Part shown: one piece after another, positions 7,579-17,529 of the stretch
Layout of the letters: every line of letters starts with the position of its first letter
Position numbering within the stretch: the first letter of the stretch is position 1
Assembly: GCF_900094945.1 (NCBI RefSeq)
Contig: NZ_FMAQ01000016.1
Coordinates: forward strand, 1 to 42,121
Direction of reading: 5' to 3'
Origin: Gilliamella bombicola
GTDB taxonomy: Bacteria > Pseudomonadota > Gammaproteobacteria > Enterobacterales > Orbaceae
Length of the DNA: 42,121 nucleotides
The notes under the pieces: generated by a model
What the model saw: only the letters and a program-made list of their open reading frames with translations
Told to the model about the DNA's origin: nothing
Databases searched by the model: none
Position numbers and translations under genes: made by a program

Positions 7579-8955
7579 ATGATTACCCATATTAGCCCAT
7601 TAGGATCAATGGATTTACTCGCTCAGGCTGAAGTCGATCTTTTAAAAAAGTCAGCAAACAGCGAGCTTTATCAATTATATCGGAATTGCTCATTAGCAAC
7701 ATTAAATGCCGGCAGCAAAACCGATAACACCAAAGATCTGTTAGATAGATTTAAGTCTTTTGAAATTAATGTGATCAGTAAAGAGCGCGGTGTTAAATTA
7801 GAATTAGTGAATGCCCCTGAAAGCGCTTTTGTTGATGGTAAGATCATCCGCTCCATTCAAGCCAATCTGTTTGCTGTATTACGCGATATTTTATTTTTAA
7901 ATAGTCAAATTACTGCCATTAAAGAGTTAATAGAAAATATCAAGCTTGAAAAAGATCATTCATTTTATATTTCTAATCTTGTGTTTTCAATTTTACGTAA
8001 TGCCAATGCGCTACATGTAGGCGAAGAGCCTAATTTGATCGTTTGTTGGGGTGGACATTCCATTAATGAAAACGAATATTACTATGCTCGCCAAGTGGGA
8101 ATGCAATTGGGTTTACGTGAACTAAACATTTGCACTGGTTGTGGCCCCGGTGTAATGGAAGCACCAATGAAAGGAGCCGCTGTTGGTCATGCACAACAGC
8201 GTTATAAAGAGAGCCGTTTTATTGGCATGACTGAACCGTCAATTATCGCCGCAGAGCCCCCTAATGCGTTAGTCAATGAGCTAATTATTATGCCCGATAT
8301 CGAAAAACGTCTTGAAGCGTTTGTGCGAATGGCGCATGGCATTATCATCTTTCCAGGTGGACCAGGTACAGCCGAAGAGCTACTTTATATTTTGGGTATT
8401 TTGCTAAATCCAGCCAATAAACAGCAAACATTACCGTTGATTTTAACTGGCCCTAAAGAGTGTGAAGCCTATTTCGCTTCTATCGATAATTTTATTCGTA
8501 GCACGTTAGGCGATGAAGCAACTAAGCTTTATCAAATTGTGATTGATTCGCCGGAACAGGTCGCTCGCATTATGAAAGAGGGTGTTAAGCACGTTAAATC
8601 TTCACGATTAAAAACCGGCGATGCTTATGGATTTAATTGGCTATTAAAAATCGATGAATCATTGCAACATCCTTTTGAGCCAACACATGCCAATATGGCG
8701 TCATTAAATCTTCATCGTGATCAACCGGTCGAACTGTTAGCCGCTGATTTGCGTCGTGCGTTTTCAGGTATTGTCGCTGGCAATGTTAAAGAGTTTGGTA
8801 TGAAACAAATTGCTGAAAAAGGTCCTTATAAGTTACAAGGCGATAGCGAAATTATGAAACAAATGGATAATTTATTGCGTAGCTTTATTAAGCAAGATCG
8901 TATGAAGTTACCGGGCGGAACGGCTTATCAACCATGTTATGAGCTCTGTTATTAG
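7579..8955 (+). CDS. ppnN: Pyrimidine/purine nucleotide 5'-monophosphate nucleosidase PpnN
   Basis: PpnN (YgdH) cleaves nucleoside monophosphates to free base and ribose 5-phosphate, salvaging nucleotides in the cytosol; in E. coli it binds (p)ppGpp. The 458 residues match E. coli YgdH almost end to end, from [12 protein letters not shown] to the PGG..Y.PCYE tail. The Rossmann-type lysine-decarboxylase-like domain is central, with CTGCGPG..EAPMKG (about 185-199) and the signature PGGPGTAEE (about 259-267). I chose ATG 7579, which matches the family start and has AGAGG five bases ahead, over the GTG at 7576. It is a single-gene unit facing radA convergently. Confidence 0.95.
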   Translation: MITHISPLGSMDLLAQAEVDLLKKSANSELYQLYRNCSLATLNAGSKTDNTKDLLDRFKSFEINVISKERGVKLELVNAPESAFVDGKIIRSIQANLFAVLRDILFLNSQITAIKELIENIKLEKDHSFYISNLVFSILRNANALHVGEEPNLIVCWGGHSINENEYYYARQVGMQLGLRELNICTGCGPGVMEAPMKGAAVGHAQQRYKESRFIGMTEPSIIAAEPPNALVNELIIMPDIEKRLEAFVRMAHGIIIFPGGPGTAEELLYILGILLNPANKQQTLPLILTGPKECEAYFASIDNFIRSTLGDEATKLYQIVIDSPEQVARIMKEGVKHVKSSRLKTGDAYGFNWLLKIDESLQHPFEPTHANMASLNLHRDQPVELLAADLRRAFSGIVAGNVKEFGMKQIAEKGPYKLQGDSEIMKQMDNLLRSFIKQDRMKLPGGTAYQPCYELCY

Positions 8956-8991
8956 TGCCTATTTGGTAACCTAACTTTAATACTCTATTTA

Positions 8992-9025
8992 TGCCTTACC
9001 GCCAAGGTCGCTCAGTGGTAAGGCA
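8992..9025. terminator. Hairpin between convergent ppnN and radA
   Basis: TGCCTTACC (8992-9000) pairs perfectly with GGTAAGGCA (9017-9025) around a 16-nt loop. T-rich sequence follows after about 10 nt on the plus strand. It probably acts as a terminator for one or both genes. Confidence 0.55.
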
Positions 9026-9041
9026 ATAAGTGTATTTTTAG

Positions 9042-10421
9042 CTAAAAATTACTTAAAATATCTAACACTTCTGATATTTTCTTTACCCCAAAAATTTGCA
9101 TATTTTCTGGTTTCTTTTTAGGCATATTGGCAATCGGTACAATTGCTTTTTTAAAGCCATGTTTAGCAGCTTCTGAAATGCGTTCTTGTCCACTAGGTAC
9201 GGGACGAATTTCGCCGCCAAGGCCAATCTCACCAAAAATCACAATATCTTGAGGTAAAGGCCGATTACGGAAACTGGACACTAAGGCCGAAATTAACGCT
9301 AAATCGGCACTGGTTTCGGTTACTTTAACACCACCAACCACATTAACGAAAATATCTTGATCGGCCATTTGCAATCCCCCATGCCTGTGTAACACAGCAA
9401 GCAATAACGCAAGTCGATTTTGATCTAAACCAACAGTCACACGTCTTGGGTTACCATACATAGAGTGATCGACAAGAGCTTGGATTTCAACAAGTAATGG
9501 GCGTGTACCTTCCCACAGCACCATTACCGAACTACCGGGTAGCATTTCATCTCCACGGCTTAAAAAGATGGCTGATGGATTACTAACCTCTTTTAAACCT
9601 TGTTCGGTCATAGCAAACACACCCAGTTCATTCACTGCACCAAAGCGGTTTTTGTGGCTTCGCAGTGTTCTAAAACGTGAGTCAGCATCGCCATCCAATA
9701 AAATTGAACAGTCAATGCAATGCTCAAGCACTTTTGGCCCTGCAAGCGAACCATCTTTAGTTACATGCCCAACCATAATAATGGCAATCCCTTTGGTTTT
9801 GGCAAAACGTGTTAAATAAGCCGCTGTTTCGCGTACTTGTGCAACACTGCCGGGGGATGATTGGATATCAGTCAGATGCATTACTTGAATTGAGTCAATC
9901 ACCATTAGTTTAGGTTGTGACTGATCAGCCAGTAAGCATATTTGTTCAATGCTGGTTTCGGACAGCATATTGATATTATCAGCAGGTAACCCTAAGCGAT
10001 GGGCACGCATCGCCACTTGTTGAAGGGATTCTTCACCAGTGACATAAAGAGTATTCATTTGCGAAGAGAGCTTACTCATGGTTTGCAGTAACAATGTACT
10101 TTTACCCGCTCCCGGGTTACCACCAATAAGAATAGCACTGCCCGGCACAACCCCCCCACCAAGCACGCGGTCAAATTCTGAAAATCCAGTCGAAAACCGA
10201 GGCAATGCCTCTAAACTGATTTCGGATAATTTCTGAATTTTAGCCTGCCCAGCACCACTACCGGCATAACCCGTTAACCGATCATTACGCGATGATGTGC
10301 TAGCAAGTCTAACTTCGGTAATGGTGTTCCAAGCATGACATGAGCTACATTGCCCTTGCCAACGCGGGTAATCTGCTCCGCAATCATTACAAACATAAGC
10401 ACGTTTTACTGCTTTTGCCAA
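9042..10421 (-). CDS. radA: DNA repair protein RadA
   Basis: RadA is a RecA-like ATPase and helicase that drives branch migration during recombinational repair. The 459 residues show the full family layout: an N-terminal zinc finger (Cys11, 14, 25, 28), Walker A GGNPGAGKST (100-109), the RadA-specific KNRFG motif (257-261), and a C-terminal Lon-protease-like domain from about residue 285. Length is within one residue of the E. coli protein. It starts 9 nt after the serB stop codon, so the two form one operon, as in E. coli. The nadR gene that follows radA in E. coli is not here; the next gene is convergent ppnN. Confidence 0.96.
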   Translation of the reverse strand: MAKAVKRAYVCNDCGADYPRWQGQCSSCHAWNTITEVRLASTSSRNDRLTGYAGSGAGQAKIQKLSEISLEALPRFSTGFSEFDRVLGGGVVPGSAILIGGNPGAGKSTLLLQTMSKLSSQMNTLYVTGEESLQQVAMRAHRLGLPADNINMLSETSIEQICLLADQSQPKLMVIDSIQVMHLTDIQSSPGSVAQVRETAAYLTRFAKTKGIAIIMVGHVTKDGSLAGPKVLEHCIDCSILLDGDADSRFRTLRSHKNRFGAVNELGVFAMTEQGLKEVSNPSAIFLSRGDEMLPGSSVMVLWEGTRPLLVEIQALVDHSMYGNPRRVTVGLDQNRLALLLAVLHRHGGLQMADQDIFVNVVGGVKVTETSADLALISALVSSFRNRPLPQDIVIFGEIGLGGEIRPVPSGQERISEAAKHGFKKAIVPIANMPKKKPENMQIFGVKKISEVLDILSNF

Positions 10422-10430
10422 TTTAATCTC

Positions 10431-11405
10431 CTAACCTTCACTTAATAAGCTGGTGGATAAAATACACCATAATCCTGTTAAATCAGCATAATTAATACTA
10501 ATTCGTGCTTTTTCGACCACTTTCGGTTTACCATGATAAGCAACACCAAGACCCGCAATACGGATCATCATCAAATCATTGGCACCATCACCAATGGCGA
10601 CCGTTTGCTCAATAGGAATTTCCAATGATGCCGCTAGCTGTTGTAATGTTCTTGCTTTATATTTGGCATCAACAATTTGCCCTTTGACTTTACCGGTTAA
10701 TTTGCCATGTTTAATCTCTAATTCATTGGCATAGCTATCAACTAGTTTTAACTTTTGCTTTAAGTGATCAGCAAAATAGGTAAATCCCCCCGACGCAATG
10801 GCAACATGCCAGTTTTTTTTATGCAGTTCTTTTACTAAATAAGTCAGCCCCGAAGTCAGCGGTAAATTATCTTTGACTTGATCTAAAATAGCTTGATGTG
10901 CGCCTTTTAAGGTTGCCACTCGTTTGCGTAAACTGCTAGCAAAATCAAGCTCACCACGCATTGCTTGTTCGGTCACTGCGGCAACTTGTTCACCAACCCC
11001 TTGCAATTTGGCAAGTTCATCAATACATTCAATACCAATCGCTGTCGAATCCATGTCCATAACAAGTAACCCCGGGGAGCGTAGCGTGGGTAAATTATCG
11101 ATTGGGGCAACATCAATACCTAATGCTAATGAAATCGATTTGGCTTTTTTAGGTATCACCCCTGCAATACGAACAATTTGGTAAATTTTGATTTTCCATG
11201 ATGAAACAATCACCATAGGCATGGCAAGCTGATCTTGGAATTTTGATAAGATGGTTTTATTTAGCTTTTTGCCATAAATAATCCAACCTGTTTTACCAGC
11301 ATTATAATCCAACGGAACCACTTCACACCCATTTAATGAAAGTGGTAAACCTTGCCAATGTTGGATATTTTCAGGAAGATCATTGTAGGTAAGTATATAA
11401 GCCAT
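10431..11405 (-). CDS. serB: Phosphoserine phosphatase SerB
   Basis: SerB dephosphorylates phosphoserine, the last step of serine synthesis. The 324-residue HAD-superfamily enzyme shows the nucleophile motif DMDST (Asp117, Asp119, Thr121), motif II ASGG (204-207) and motif IV GDGAND (272-277). The roughly 100 residues ahead of the catalytic domain correspond to the N-terminal regulatory region of enterobacterial SerB. It is the first gene of a serB-radA unit. The 189 bases between it and the HxlR gene should hold its promoter, though no clear hexamers stand out. Confidence 0.96.
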   Translation of the reverse strand: MAYILTYNDLPENIQHWQGLPLSLNGCEVVPLDYNAGKTGWIIYGKKLNKTILSKFQDQLAMPMVIVSSWKIKIYQIVRIAGVIPKKAKSISLALGIDVAPIDNLPTLRSPGLLVMDMDSTAIGIECIDELAKLQGVGEQVAAVTEQAMRGELDFASSLRKRVATLKGAHQAILDQVKDNLPLTSGLTYLVKELHKKNWHVAIASGGFTYFADHLKQKLKLVDSYANELEIKHGKLTGKVKGQIVDAKYKARTLQQLAASLEIPIEQTVAIGDGANDLMMIRIAGLGVAYHGKPKVVEKARISINYADLTGLWCILSTSLLSEG

Positions 11406-11594
11406 ATTAAGAGGTCTTCATAACATAAAATAAGCCCAAAATTTACCATAACTATTAAAGATTGTCCAAGTAAGGATTAAGTTGTTTCTTTACCCACTTT
11501 TATACTTAAACAATATGTTATATGAAACTTTTTAACAAAATAGATAAATCTATCAATTGCCTTTAATCATTCCACCGCGATACTGATATCGATC

Positions 11595-11936
11595 TTAAAT
11601 ATTCAACGCCCATAAACAAAGTTGCTCTAATATAGGCCCCAATTTTTCGCCCAATGGAGTTAATTTATAGACAACTTTTAAAGGGGGTTTATCACCAAAA
11701 ACACGTCGAGTAATTAACCCATCTTCCTCTAATTTTTTAAGTTGTATACTTAATGTCATATCGGTAATATTAGGAATAACGGTTTTCAATTCGCTGAATC
11801 TTTTTTCACCAGAAAGCAAATAATAAATTATCACCCCTTTCCATTTTCCGCCAACTAAATCCATTGATAAACTAATAGGACAATAATAAGTTTTATTGTT
11901 ATAACGTTTTAATGGTCTTTGTTCATCTATTTGCAT
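11595..11936 (-). CDS. HxlR-family transcriptional regulator
   Basis: This 113-residue protein consists of a single winged helix-turn-helix domain of the HxlR type: VGGKWKGVIIYYLLSGEKRFSEL, then the DMTLSIQLKKLEEDGLI recognition region and a YKLTPLGEKL wing. Cys19 sits in the YYCP motif, where many redox- or aldehyde-sensing HxlR members (HypR, QorR types) keep their sensing cysteine. It is divergent from a flavodoxin-fold quinone oxidoreductase with a palindrome in between. Together these suggest a quinone- or electrophile-responsive repressor of that neighbour and itself. The effector is not known. Confidence 0.88.
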   Translation of the reverse strand: MQIDEQRPLKRYNNKTYYCPISLSMDLVGGKWKGVIIYYLLSGEKRFSELKTVIPNITDMTLSIQLKKLEEDGLITRRVFGDKPPLKVVYKLTPLGEKLGPILEQLCLWALNI

Positions 11937-11948
11937 TAATTCACCTAA

Positions 11949-11964
11949 CTATCAAGTTTGATAG
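11949..11964. promoter_or_regulatory. Likely HxlR operator palindrome
   Basis: CTATCAA-GT-TTGATAG is a perfect 7-bp inverted repeat located 13 bases from the HxlR start codon in the divergent intergenic region. A related, less symmetric site, CTATCATTTTAATAG, occurs at 12007-12021; both are preceded by TAA. HxlR dimers bind such palindromes; binding here is inferred. Confidence 0.6.
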
Positions 11965-12006
11965 ATATTGCTATAAGCTTATTTACGAATAAACTAATTA
12001 GAGTAA

Positions 12007-12021
12007 CTATCATTTTAATAG
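12007..12021. promoter_or_regulatory. Second candidate HxlR half-symmetric site
   Basis: CTATCATTTTAATAG repeats the left half of the palindrome at 11949-11964 (TAACTATCA in both) 58 bases away, just ahead of the oxidoreductase ribosome-binding site. Two sites could serve two regulator dimers. Confidence 0.4.
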
Positions 12022-12044
12022 CAAAAAAGGAAAAAGGAATCATT

Positions 12045-12584
12045 ATGGCATTAATTATTTTAGGTCACCCTAACATTAAACAGTCTATCGCCAATAAAAC
12101 AATTATCGAAACACTACAAGATAAAGTTGAGGATATTGAAATTCGCAATATTCACAATCTTTATCCAAACTATCAAATCAATGTGCAAGAGGAGCAAGCC
12201 GCATTACTTAGACATGACCTTATTATTTTACAATATCCAATGTACTGGTATAACATGCCGGCAATATTAAAAATATGGTTTGATGAAGTATTTACTTACC
12301 AATTTGCTTATGGCTCCAAAGGTGATAAATTAAAAGGTAAAAAACTATTACCAAGTTTAACCATAGGACAACAAGAACAGAATTATAAAAAATATCGCAA
12401 TGATTTAATGGATAATTTATTAGAGCCCGTCAAAGTATCGGCCTTATATGCGCAAATGGAATATCTACCACCAAGACTTTTATACGGTGTTTCACCAGAG
12501 GTTGAAGAAGTACAAGCTAAAATAAAAACAAAAGCACAACAACACGGTCAACAGTTAGTTGAAATTATAAACAAATATAACTAA
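12045..12584 (+). CDS. NAD(P)H:quinone oxidoreductase, KefF/YwrO-like flavodoxin fold
   Basis: This 179-residue protein belongs to the flavodoxin-like NAD(P)H dehydrogenase family that reduces quinones in two-electron steps with bound FMN. Recognisable parts are the LGHPN start, LYP in strand 2, and ILQYPMYWYNMPAILKIWFDEVF, which lines the FMN and substrate site in KefF. KefF is an ancillary subunit of the KefC K+ efflux channel, but no kefC lies nearby, so a free quinone or electrophile reductase is more likely. I start it at ATG 12045, with an AAAAAGGAA ribosome site; the extra 29 upstream codons do not fit the family. Probably controlled by the divergent HxlR regulator. Confidence 0.85.
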   Translation: MALIILGHPNIKQSIANKTIIETLQDKVEDIEIRNIHNLYPNYQINVQEEQAALLRHDLIILQYPMYWYNMPAILKIWFDEVFTYQFAYGSKGDKLKGKKLLPSLTIGQQEQNYKKYRNDLMDNLLEPVKVSALYAQMEYLPPRLLYGVSPEVEEVQAKIKTKAQQHGQQLVEIINKYN

Positions 12585-12592
12585 TAAAAATC

Positions 12593-12629
12593 AATATGAT
12601 ATTTATAATAATTAATAAATGATCATATT
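12593..12629. terminator. Weak bidirectional terminator-like hairpin
   Basis: AATATGAT (12593-12600) pairs with ATCATATT (12622-12629), with A-rich sequence before and TTT after. It lies between the convergent oxidoreductase and rsmB genes. The stem is AT-rich and weak. Confidence 0.35.
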
Positions 12630-12639
12630 TTATGTTGTA

Positions 12640-13932
12640 TCAACTATGCTTTTTTAAAATCGCATAAAAGAAACCATCACCACCATTTTCAGTAGGTAAA
12701 AATTGTTTAAGTTCACCTTGTAATTTGGCGCTGGTGTTTTCTTGCAAAAAACGTTCAATTTGTAATTTATTTTCGTCTGGTAGAATTGAACAAGTGGCAT
12801 AAACCAAAGTACCACCAGTTTTTAAATAAGACCAAATATTAGTTAAGATTGCATGTTGTAACTCAGTTAATTGTGCAATATCACTATCACGGCGTAACCA
12901 TTTGATATCAGGATGACGACGAATAACCCCCGTTGCCGAGCAAGGTGCATCAAGTAAAATACGATCAAAACTTCGCCCTTTACACCAATTTTCGGGCGTT
13001 AGCCCATCTCCTACTTTCACTTCAGCTTGCTGTTTTAAGCGAGCTAAGTTTTCACCAATACGTTTTACTCGGCTAGGATCAATATCTACCGCTAAAACTT
13101 GCGCTTTTGGAGCAACTTCTAAAATATGTGTGGTTTTACCACCGGGAGCTGCACACATATCCAAAATGTGCTCGCCATTTTGTGGAGCAAGTAAATAAGC
13201 GGCATATTGAGCAGACAGATCTTGTACTGTGACAGCACCTTCATCAAAATAGGGTAATTTATTTACACCGACAGGCGACAATAATCGCAGAGCACTAGGT
13301 AACTCTGGAAAGCTATCCGATTCAATTTGTTGCTCAACAAGTAATTGTTGGTACTCACTGACTGAATATTGATTAAGATTAACCCGTAACCACATTGGTG
13401 GCTTTTGATTATTAGCATTAACGATGGTTTGCCATTGCTGTGGATAGGCTTGTTTAAGACGAGTTAACAACCAGCTTGGGTGTAATGTTTGTTGGTTTTG
13501 TTGCTTACTGTCTTGTGTAAATGTTTGTTGTAATGAGGCTTGTTGGCGTAAAAATTCGCGTAGTACGCCATTTATTAATCCTTTAAGTTGTGTTTTTTTG
13601 AGTGTATTAACAGCATTGACTGTTTCGCCAACTGCGGCATGCTCGGGAATTCGGGTATAAAGAATCTGGTAAATCCCCACTAACAATAAATAGTGCAAAA
13701 TTCTATTTTTACCGGTTAACACTTTACTCATTAAGGAGTGAATATAGAAATTAAGTTCTGGTAATACTCGCATCACACCAAAACAGATTTCTTGCACCAA
13801 TGCCTTATCTTTATTGGCTATTTGATAACTTAAAGCTGTCAATGTCGCACTTAATGACTGACCTTCTTCCAGTACGTTAAAAATAGCTTGCGCACAAACT
13901 GCACGAATATTTTGGTGTGATTTATTATTCAT
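12640..13932 (-). CDS. rsmB: 16S rRNA (cytosine(967)-C5)-methyltransferase RsmB
   Basis: RsmB methylates C967 of 16S rRNA using S-adenosylmethionine. The 430 residues contain an N-terminal NusB-like RNA-binding domain (about 1-140) and a Rossmann methyltransferase domain. The latter has the SAM motif [13 protein letters not shown] (258-270), PCSATG (Cys331) and the catalytic TCS motif (Cys381), where both cysteines of the m5C family are present. Length equals the E. coli enzyme. In E. coli rsmB follows def-fmt and precedes trkA; here those neighbours are absent and a transporter gene lies immediately upstream with 29 nt between them. Confidence 0.95.
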   Translation of the reverse strand: MNNKSHQNIRAVCAQAIFNVLEEGQSLSATLTALSYQIANKDKALVQEICFGVMRVLPELNFYIHSLMSKVLTGKNRILHYLLLVGIYQILYTRIPEHAAVGETVNAVNTLKKTQLKGLINGVLREFLRQQASLQQTFTQDSKQQNQQTLHPSWLLTRLKQAYPQQWQTIVNANNQKPPMWLRVNLNQYSVSEYQQLLVEQQIESDSFPELPSALRLLSPVGVNKLPYFDEGAVTVQDLSAQYAAYLLAPQNGEHILDMCAAPGGKTTHILEVAPKAQVLAVDIDPSRVKRIGENLARLKQQAEVKVGDGLTPENWCKGRSFDRILLDAPCSATGVIRRHPDIKWLRRDSDIAQLTELQHAILTNIWSYLKTGGTLVYATCSILPDENKLQIERFLQENTSAKLQGELKQFLPTENGGDGFFYAILKKHS

Positions 13933-13961
13933 AATGACCTAAATAACAACAATTATGTTGA

Positions 13962-15305
13962 TTATAAAACTAATGATCCAACCCAACCCGCAATAAATAG
14001 CGGAATATTAAAATGGGTAAATGTAGGGATAACACTATCGCGAATATGATCATGTTGTCCATCACTATTTAGCCCTGAAGATGTCGCTAAAATAGTATCT
14101 GATGGCGGCGATCCCGCATCACCAATAGCACCAGATGCACCAATTAAGCAAACTGTAGCAATTGGCGAAAAACCAAGTTGTACACAAAGTGGTACATATA
14201 CTGCAGCAATGATAGGGACTGTCGAAAATGAAGATCCAATACCTAATGTAATAACCAACCCAATTAGCATCATCACAAAAGCTGCAATCACTTTATTACC
14301 AGCAAATAATGCTGCACTGTTAATAACCAAAGGTTCTATTTCATGAGTCTGTTTTAATACTTCAGCAAAACCTTGCGCTGAAATCATTACAAAACCGATC
14401 ATTGCCATCATTTTAATGCCGTCAGTAAAAACACCATCAGCTTCGCCCCATTTAATTGAACCCGATACAATAAAGCAAATAAAACCAACTAAAGCACCTA
14501 AAATCATTGAACCAGTATAAAGTTGAACAGTAAAAGATAGAACAATCGCCAATAATGAAACAATAAGTGAACGCTTATTCACCTCTTTTAAAGTACCTTG
14601 ATTCCCCTCTCCACGAATAATTTTATATTCTCGAGGCTTACGGTAGCTAACAAAGATAGCCCATAATAAGCCAATAAACATACCTAATGCGGGGATCGCC
14701 ATGGCATGCATTACATTGACATGACTCACATCCATTCCCGATGCAGTAATATTTTTTAATAAAATTTGATTCAAAAAGATGTTACCAAAACCAACAGGTA
14801 AAAACATATACGGAGTAATAAGCCCAAATGTCATAATACAAGCAATCATTCGTCTATCGAGTTGTAATCGCGACATCACATATAAAAGAGGTGGAATTAA
14901 AAGTGGTATAAAAGCAATATGAATGGGAATGACATTTTGTGAGGAAACACTTACTAGCGCAATGATAATAATTAATAACCATTTTATACGCTTTTTAGCA
15001 CTACTTGTTGTAAGCTGTTGTATTGCTTTATCTGCAAGTAACTCTGGTAAACCAGATTTTGATATCGCCACCGCAAAAGCACCGAGCATTGCATAAGAAA
15101 GTGCAATGTTGGCACCATTACTGATACCTGTATTAAAAGCATCAATCGTTTCTTTTAGAGACAGATGACTAAATAAACCACCAATAAAAGCCCCAATAAT
15201 TAGGCTAATGACCACATGAACACGACAAAGGGACAAAATTAACATACAAATTACCGCTATCACAACGGCATTTATCGACGAGAATAACTCAAGTATTGTA
15301 TTCAT
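13962..15305 (-). CDS. Na+/H+ antiporter family carrier (NhaC/YuiF-like)
   Basis: This 447-residue integral membrane protein has about 11-12 hydrophobic segments. It contains an N-terminal region with the GAFIGGL and NGANIALSYAMLGAFAVAISKSG motifs typical of the YuiF-type subgroup. It also has a second half with GIGSSFSTVPIIAAVYVPLC and ASGAIGDAGSPPSDTIL, which resembles the substrate site of NhaC-type carriers. These proteins are usually annotated as Na+/H+ antiporters, but some exchange amino or organic acids, so the substrate is open. It lies 29 nt upstream of rsmB on the same strand and may drive its transcription. No regulator is adjacent. Confidence 0.8.
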   Translation of the reverse strand: MNTILELFSSINAVVIAVICMLILSLCRVHVVISLIIGAFIGGLFSHLSLKETIDAFNTGISNGANIALSYAMLGAFAVAISKSGLPELLADKAIQQLTTSSAKKRIKWLLIIIIALVSVSSQNVIPIHIAFIPLLIPPLLYVMSRLQLDRRMIACIMTFGLITPYMFLPVGFGNIFLNQILLKNITASGMDVSHVNVMHAMAIPALGMFIGLLWAIFVSYRKPREYKIIRGEGNQGTLKEVNKRSLIVSLLAIVLSFTVQLYTGSMILGALVGFICFIVSGSIKWGEADGVFTDGIKMMAMIGFVMISAQGFAEVLKQTHEIEPLVINSAALFAGNKVIAAFVMMLIGLVITLGIGSSFSTVPIIAAVYVPLCVQLGFSPIATVCLIGASGAIGDAGSPPSDTILATSSGLNSDGQHDHIRDSVIPTFTHFNIPLFIAGWVGSLVL

Positions 15306-15492
15306 AAATAGATTTTTAATTAATGAACAAAGTTCGTTATTCTAGGCGATACATGGTGAAAGTGCAATTGATAGTGTATACTCACTCTTCTTCGATAGAA
15401 GAAATCCTAAATATACAGTTGAACAATTATTAAAAATAAAAAGCCCAAGAATAAAATAAACCTAGAGCAAATCTGGTTGTGGAGAATGGTTA

Positions 15493-16365
15493 ATGAGAAG
15501 TAATATCGACGGAAATTTTTTATTGATTGGTTTAATGGCATATCCTATTCGTCATAGTTTATCGCCACAAATGCAAAATACTCTTTATGCTAAAATGAAT
15601 GTACCTTATGTTTATTTGGCGTTTGAAGTTAACCAAGAAAAACTCCCTGATGCAATTAAAGGGCTCCGAGCATTAGGTCTACGCGGTAGTGCAGTATCCA
15701 TGCCCAACAAACAACTCGTCTGCCAATACCTTGATAAACTAACTCCAGCCGTTGAGATGAGTGGAGCATGTAACACGATTTCAAATGATAATGGTGTTTT
15801 AACAGGTTATAACACTGATGGTATGGGTTACATGCGTATGCTCAAAGAAGCTAATATTGATGTGATAGGCAAAAAAATTACCATCCTTGGTGCTGGTGGT
15901 GCTGGTACTGCCATTGCGGTGCAAGCTGCTCTTGATGGCGTGAAAGAAATCACAATATTTAATCAAAAAGATGATTGCTATACCAAAATAGAAGCAGTTG
16001 CGAAAAAACTGAATCAAAATACACAATGCCATGTGCGCGTTATCGATCTTGCCGACAATAAGCAACTACGCCAAGAAATAGCAACAAGTACTGTTCTTTG
16101 CAATGCAACAGGTGTCGGGATGAAGCCATTAGAAGGTCAAAGTTTAATTACCGATCCAACCATGTTACACTCAGATCTTATTGTGACAGACTGTATTTAC
16201 TGCCCACGTAAAACAAAACTACTAGAAATGGCTGAACAACAAGGTTGCAAAACCTTAAATGGAATTGGAATGATGCTATGGCAAGGGGCTGCACAAATAA
16301 AAATATGGACAGGCGAAGAAGCACCAATCGAATATGTAAAAGAAAAAATGGGCTTTAACGATTAG
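15493..16365 (+). CDS. ydiB: Quinate/shikimate dehydrogenase YdiB
   Basis: This enzyme oxidises quinate and shikimate with NAD+ or NADP+. The 290 residues match YdiB rather than AroE: LIGLMAYPIRHSLSP at the start, SMPNKQL with catalytic Lys73, NTDG with Asp109, the GAGGAG dinucleotide loop (133-138), and the GMLLWQG-type tail (here GMMLWQG). The catalytic pair is offset by +2 from E. coli YdiB. GGAG precedes the ATG. The next gene is aroD, the same pairing as in E. coli, which suggests a peripheral quinate or dehydroquinate route. A second, true AroE would be expected elsewhere in the genome if shikimate synthesis is intact. Confidence 0.93.
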   Translation: MRSNIDGNFLLIGLMAYPIRHSLSPQMQNTLYAKMNVPYVYLAFEVNQEKLPDAIKGLRALGLRGSAVSMPNKQLVCQYLDKLTPAVEMSGACNTISNDNGVLTGYNTDGMGYMRMLKEANIDVIGKKITILGAGGAGTAIAVQAALDGVKEITIFNQKDDCYTKIEAVAKKLNQNTQCHVRVIDLADNKQLRQEIATSTVLCNATGVGMKPLEGQSLITDPTMLHSDLIVTDCIYCPRKTKLLEMAEQQGCKTLNGIGMMLWQGAAQIKIWTGEEAPIEYVKEKMGFND

Positions 16366-16478
16366 TTCAACTCTATGTGATAACATTATATTAACTCATC
16401 TTATTCTATTGTTTTATTTAATATAATCCATAAAATAAAACCCTATAATAAAATTGTCGACAATTAGCAGGAAATAAA

Positions 16479-17252
16479 ATGAAAACAGTCACTATTAAAC
16501 AACTTGAGATCGGTGTAGGCGCACCAAAAATTATTGTACCGATTGTTGGTAAAACTCAAGCAGAATTAATTGAGGAAGTTCAGTTTTTACAATCAATTGA
16601 TTTTGATGTTTTAGAATGGCGAGTCGATCATTTTAACCAAGTTGATGACATTCAGGCGGTTAAACAAGTCGCTAAAAAAATTGTAGATTTGTTACCCAAT
16701 AAACCACTTTTATTCACCTTTAGAACGATAAACGAAGGCGGAGTAAAACCTTGGGCATTATCCTCTTATATTCAATTGAATAAAGAAATGGCCTGTAGTG
16801 GACTTGTCGATCTGATTGATGTTGAAGTATTTATTGGCGATGATTATGTAAAAGATATTATTGATGTTGCACATAAAAATCAGGTCTTTGTTATAGCTTC
16901 AAACCATGATTTTGAAAAAACACCGCCTAAAAATGATATCGTTAATCGATTACGAAAAATGCAAGATTTAGGGGCTGATATTCCTAAAATTGCCGTTATG
17001 CCCAAAACCACGGATGATGTATTAACCTTACTGGCTGCCACCACCGAAATGAACGAAAAATATGCTATAAAACCGATTATTACTATGTCAATGGCGGGGC
17101 TAGGCGCTATTAGTCGTATTGCAGGTTCGACATTTGGTTCAGCAATGACCTTTGGTGCTGCAAAAAATGCATCGGCACCCGGTCAATTGGATGTTAATCA
17201 ATTACGATATATTTTAGAAGCGTTACACCAAAACAATAAGTTAACTCAATAA
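16479..17252 (+). CDS. aroD: 3-dehydroquinate dehydratase, type I (AroD)
   Basis: AroD converts 3-dehydroquinate to 3-dehydroshikimate through a Schiff base. The 257 residues form a TIM barrel with EWR (46-48), Glu86, His143 (SNHDF) and the Schiff-base Lys170 (IPKIAVMPK), at the same numbers as the E. coli enzyme, plus the closing SAPGQ motif. AGGA lies 8 nt ahead of the start. It follows ydiB after 113 nt, so it may be read through from ydiB or have its own promoter in that gap. Confidence 0.96.
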   Translation: MKTVTIKQLEIGVGAPKIIVPIVGKTQAELIEEVQFLQSIDFDVLEWRVDHFNQVDDIQAVKQVAKKIVDLLPNKPLLFTFRTINEGGVKPWALSSYIQLNKEMACSGLVDLIDVEVFIGDDYVKDIIDVAHKNQVFVIASNHDFEKTPPKNDIVNRLRKMQDLGADIPKIAVMPKTTDDVLTLLAATTEMNEKYAIKPIITMSMAGLGAISRIAGSTFGSAMTFGAAKNASAPGQLDVNQLRYILEALHQNNKLTQ

Positions 17253-17529
17253 CGGTAGATTATTTCAAAAAATTGTTAGTTATCTTAATAAATCAATAGA
17301 TAGTAATATAGAATCAACATTAGCAGTAAAAGCCAATTAGGTTCGTGGCGTTGATAGCAATAAACCGTTATAATACGGCTATGTATCGTTATAATTTTGC
17401 TTTAGGTTGATTAATCATATGGTCTAAAGATTACACAAATTTACTAACGATTGGGTGATAACAGGTATATACTCAATTCATCGCTTTTTAAGTATATGAA
17501 TAACGCAAAAGTATGAGGTTTATTTTTTT

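Noticed and set aside
9001-9030. GCTCAGTGGTAAGGC resembling a tRNA D-arm.
   Set aside because: No acceptor, anticodon or T arm can be assembled around it. It is part of the hairpin between ppnN and radA.
17365-17385. TATAAT-like sequence with an upstream TTGATA ahead of plsB.
   Set aside because: The spacing of about 12 bases is too short for a sigma-70 promoter, so I do not annotate it.
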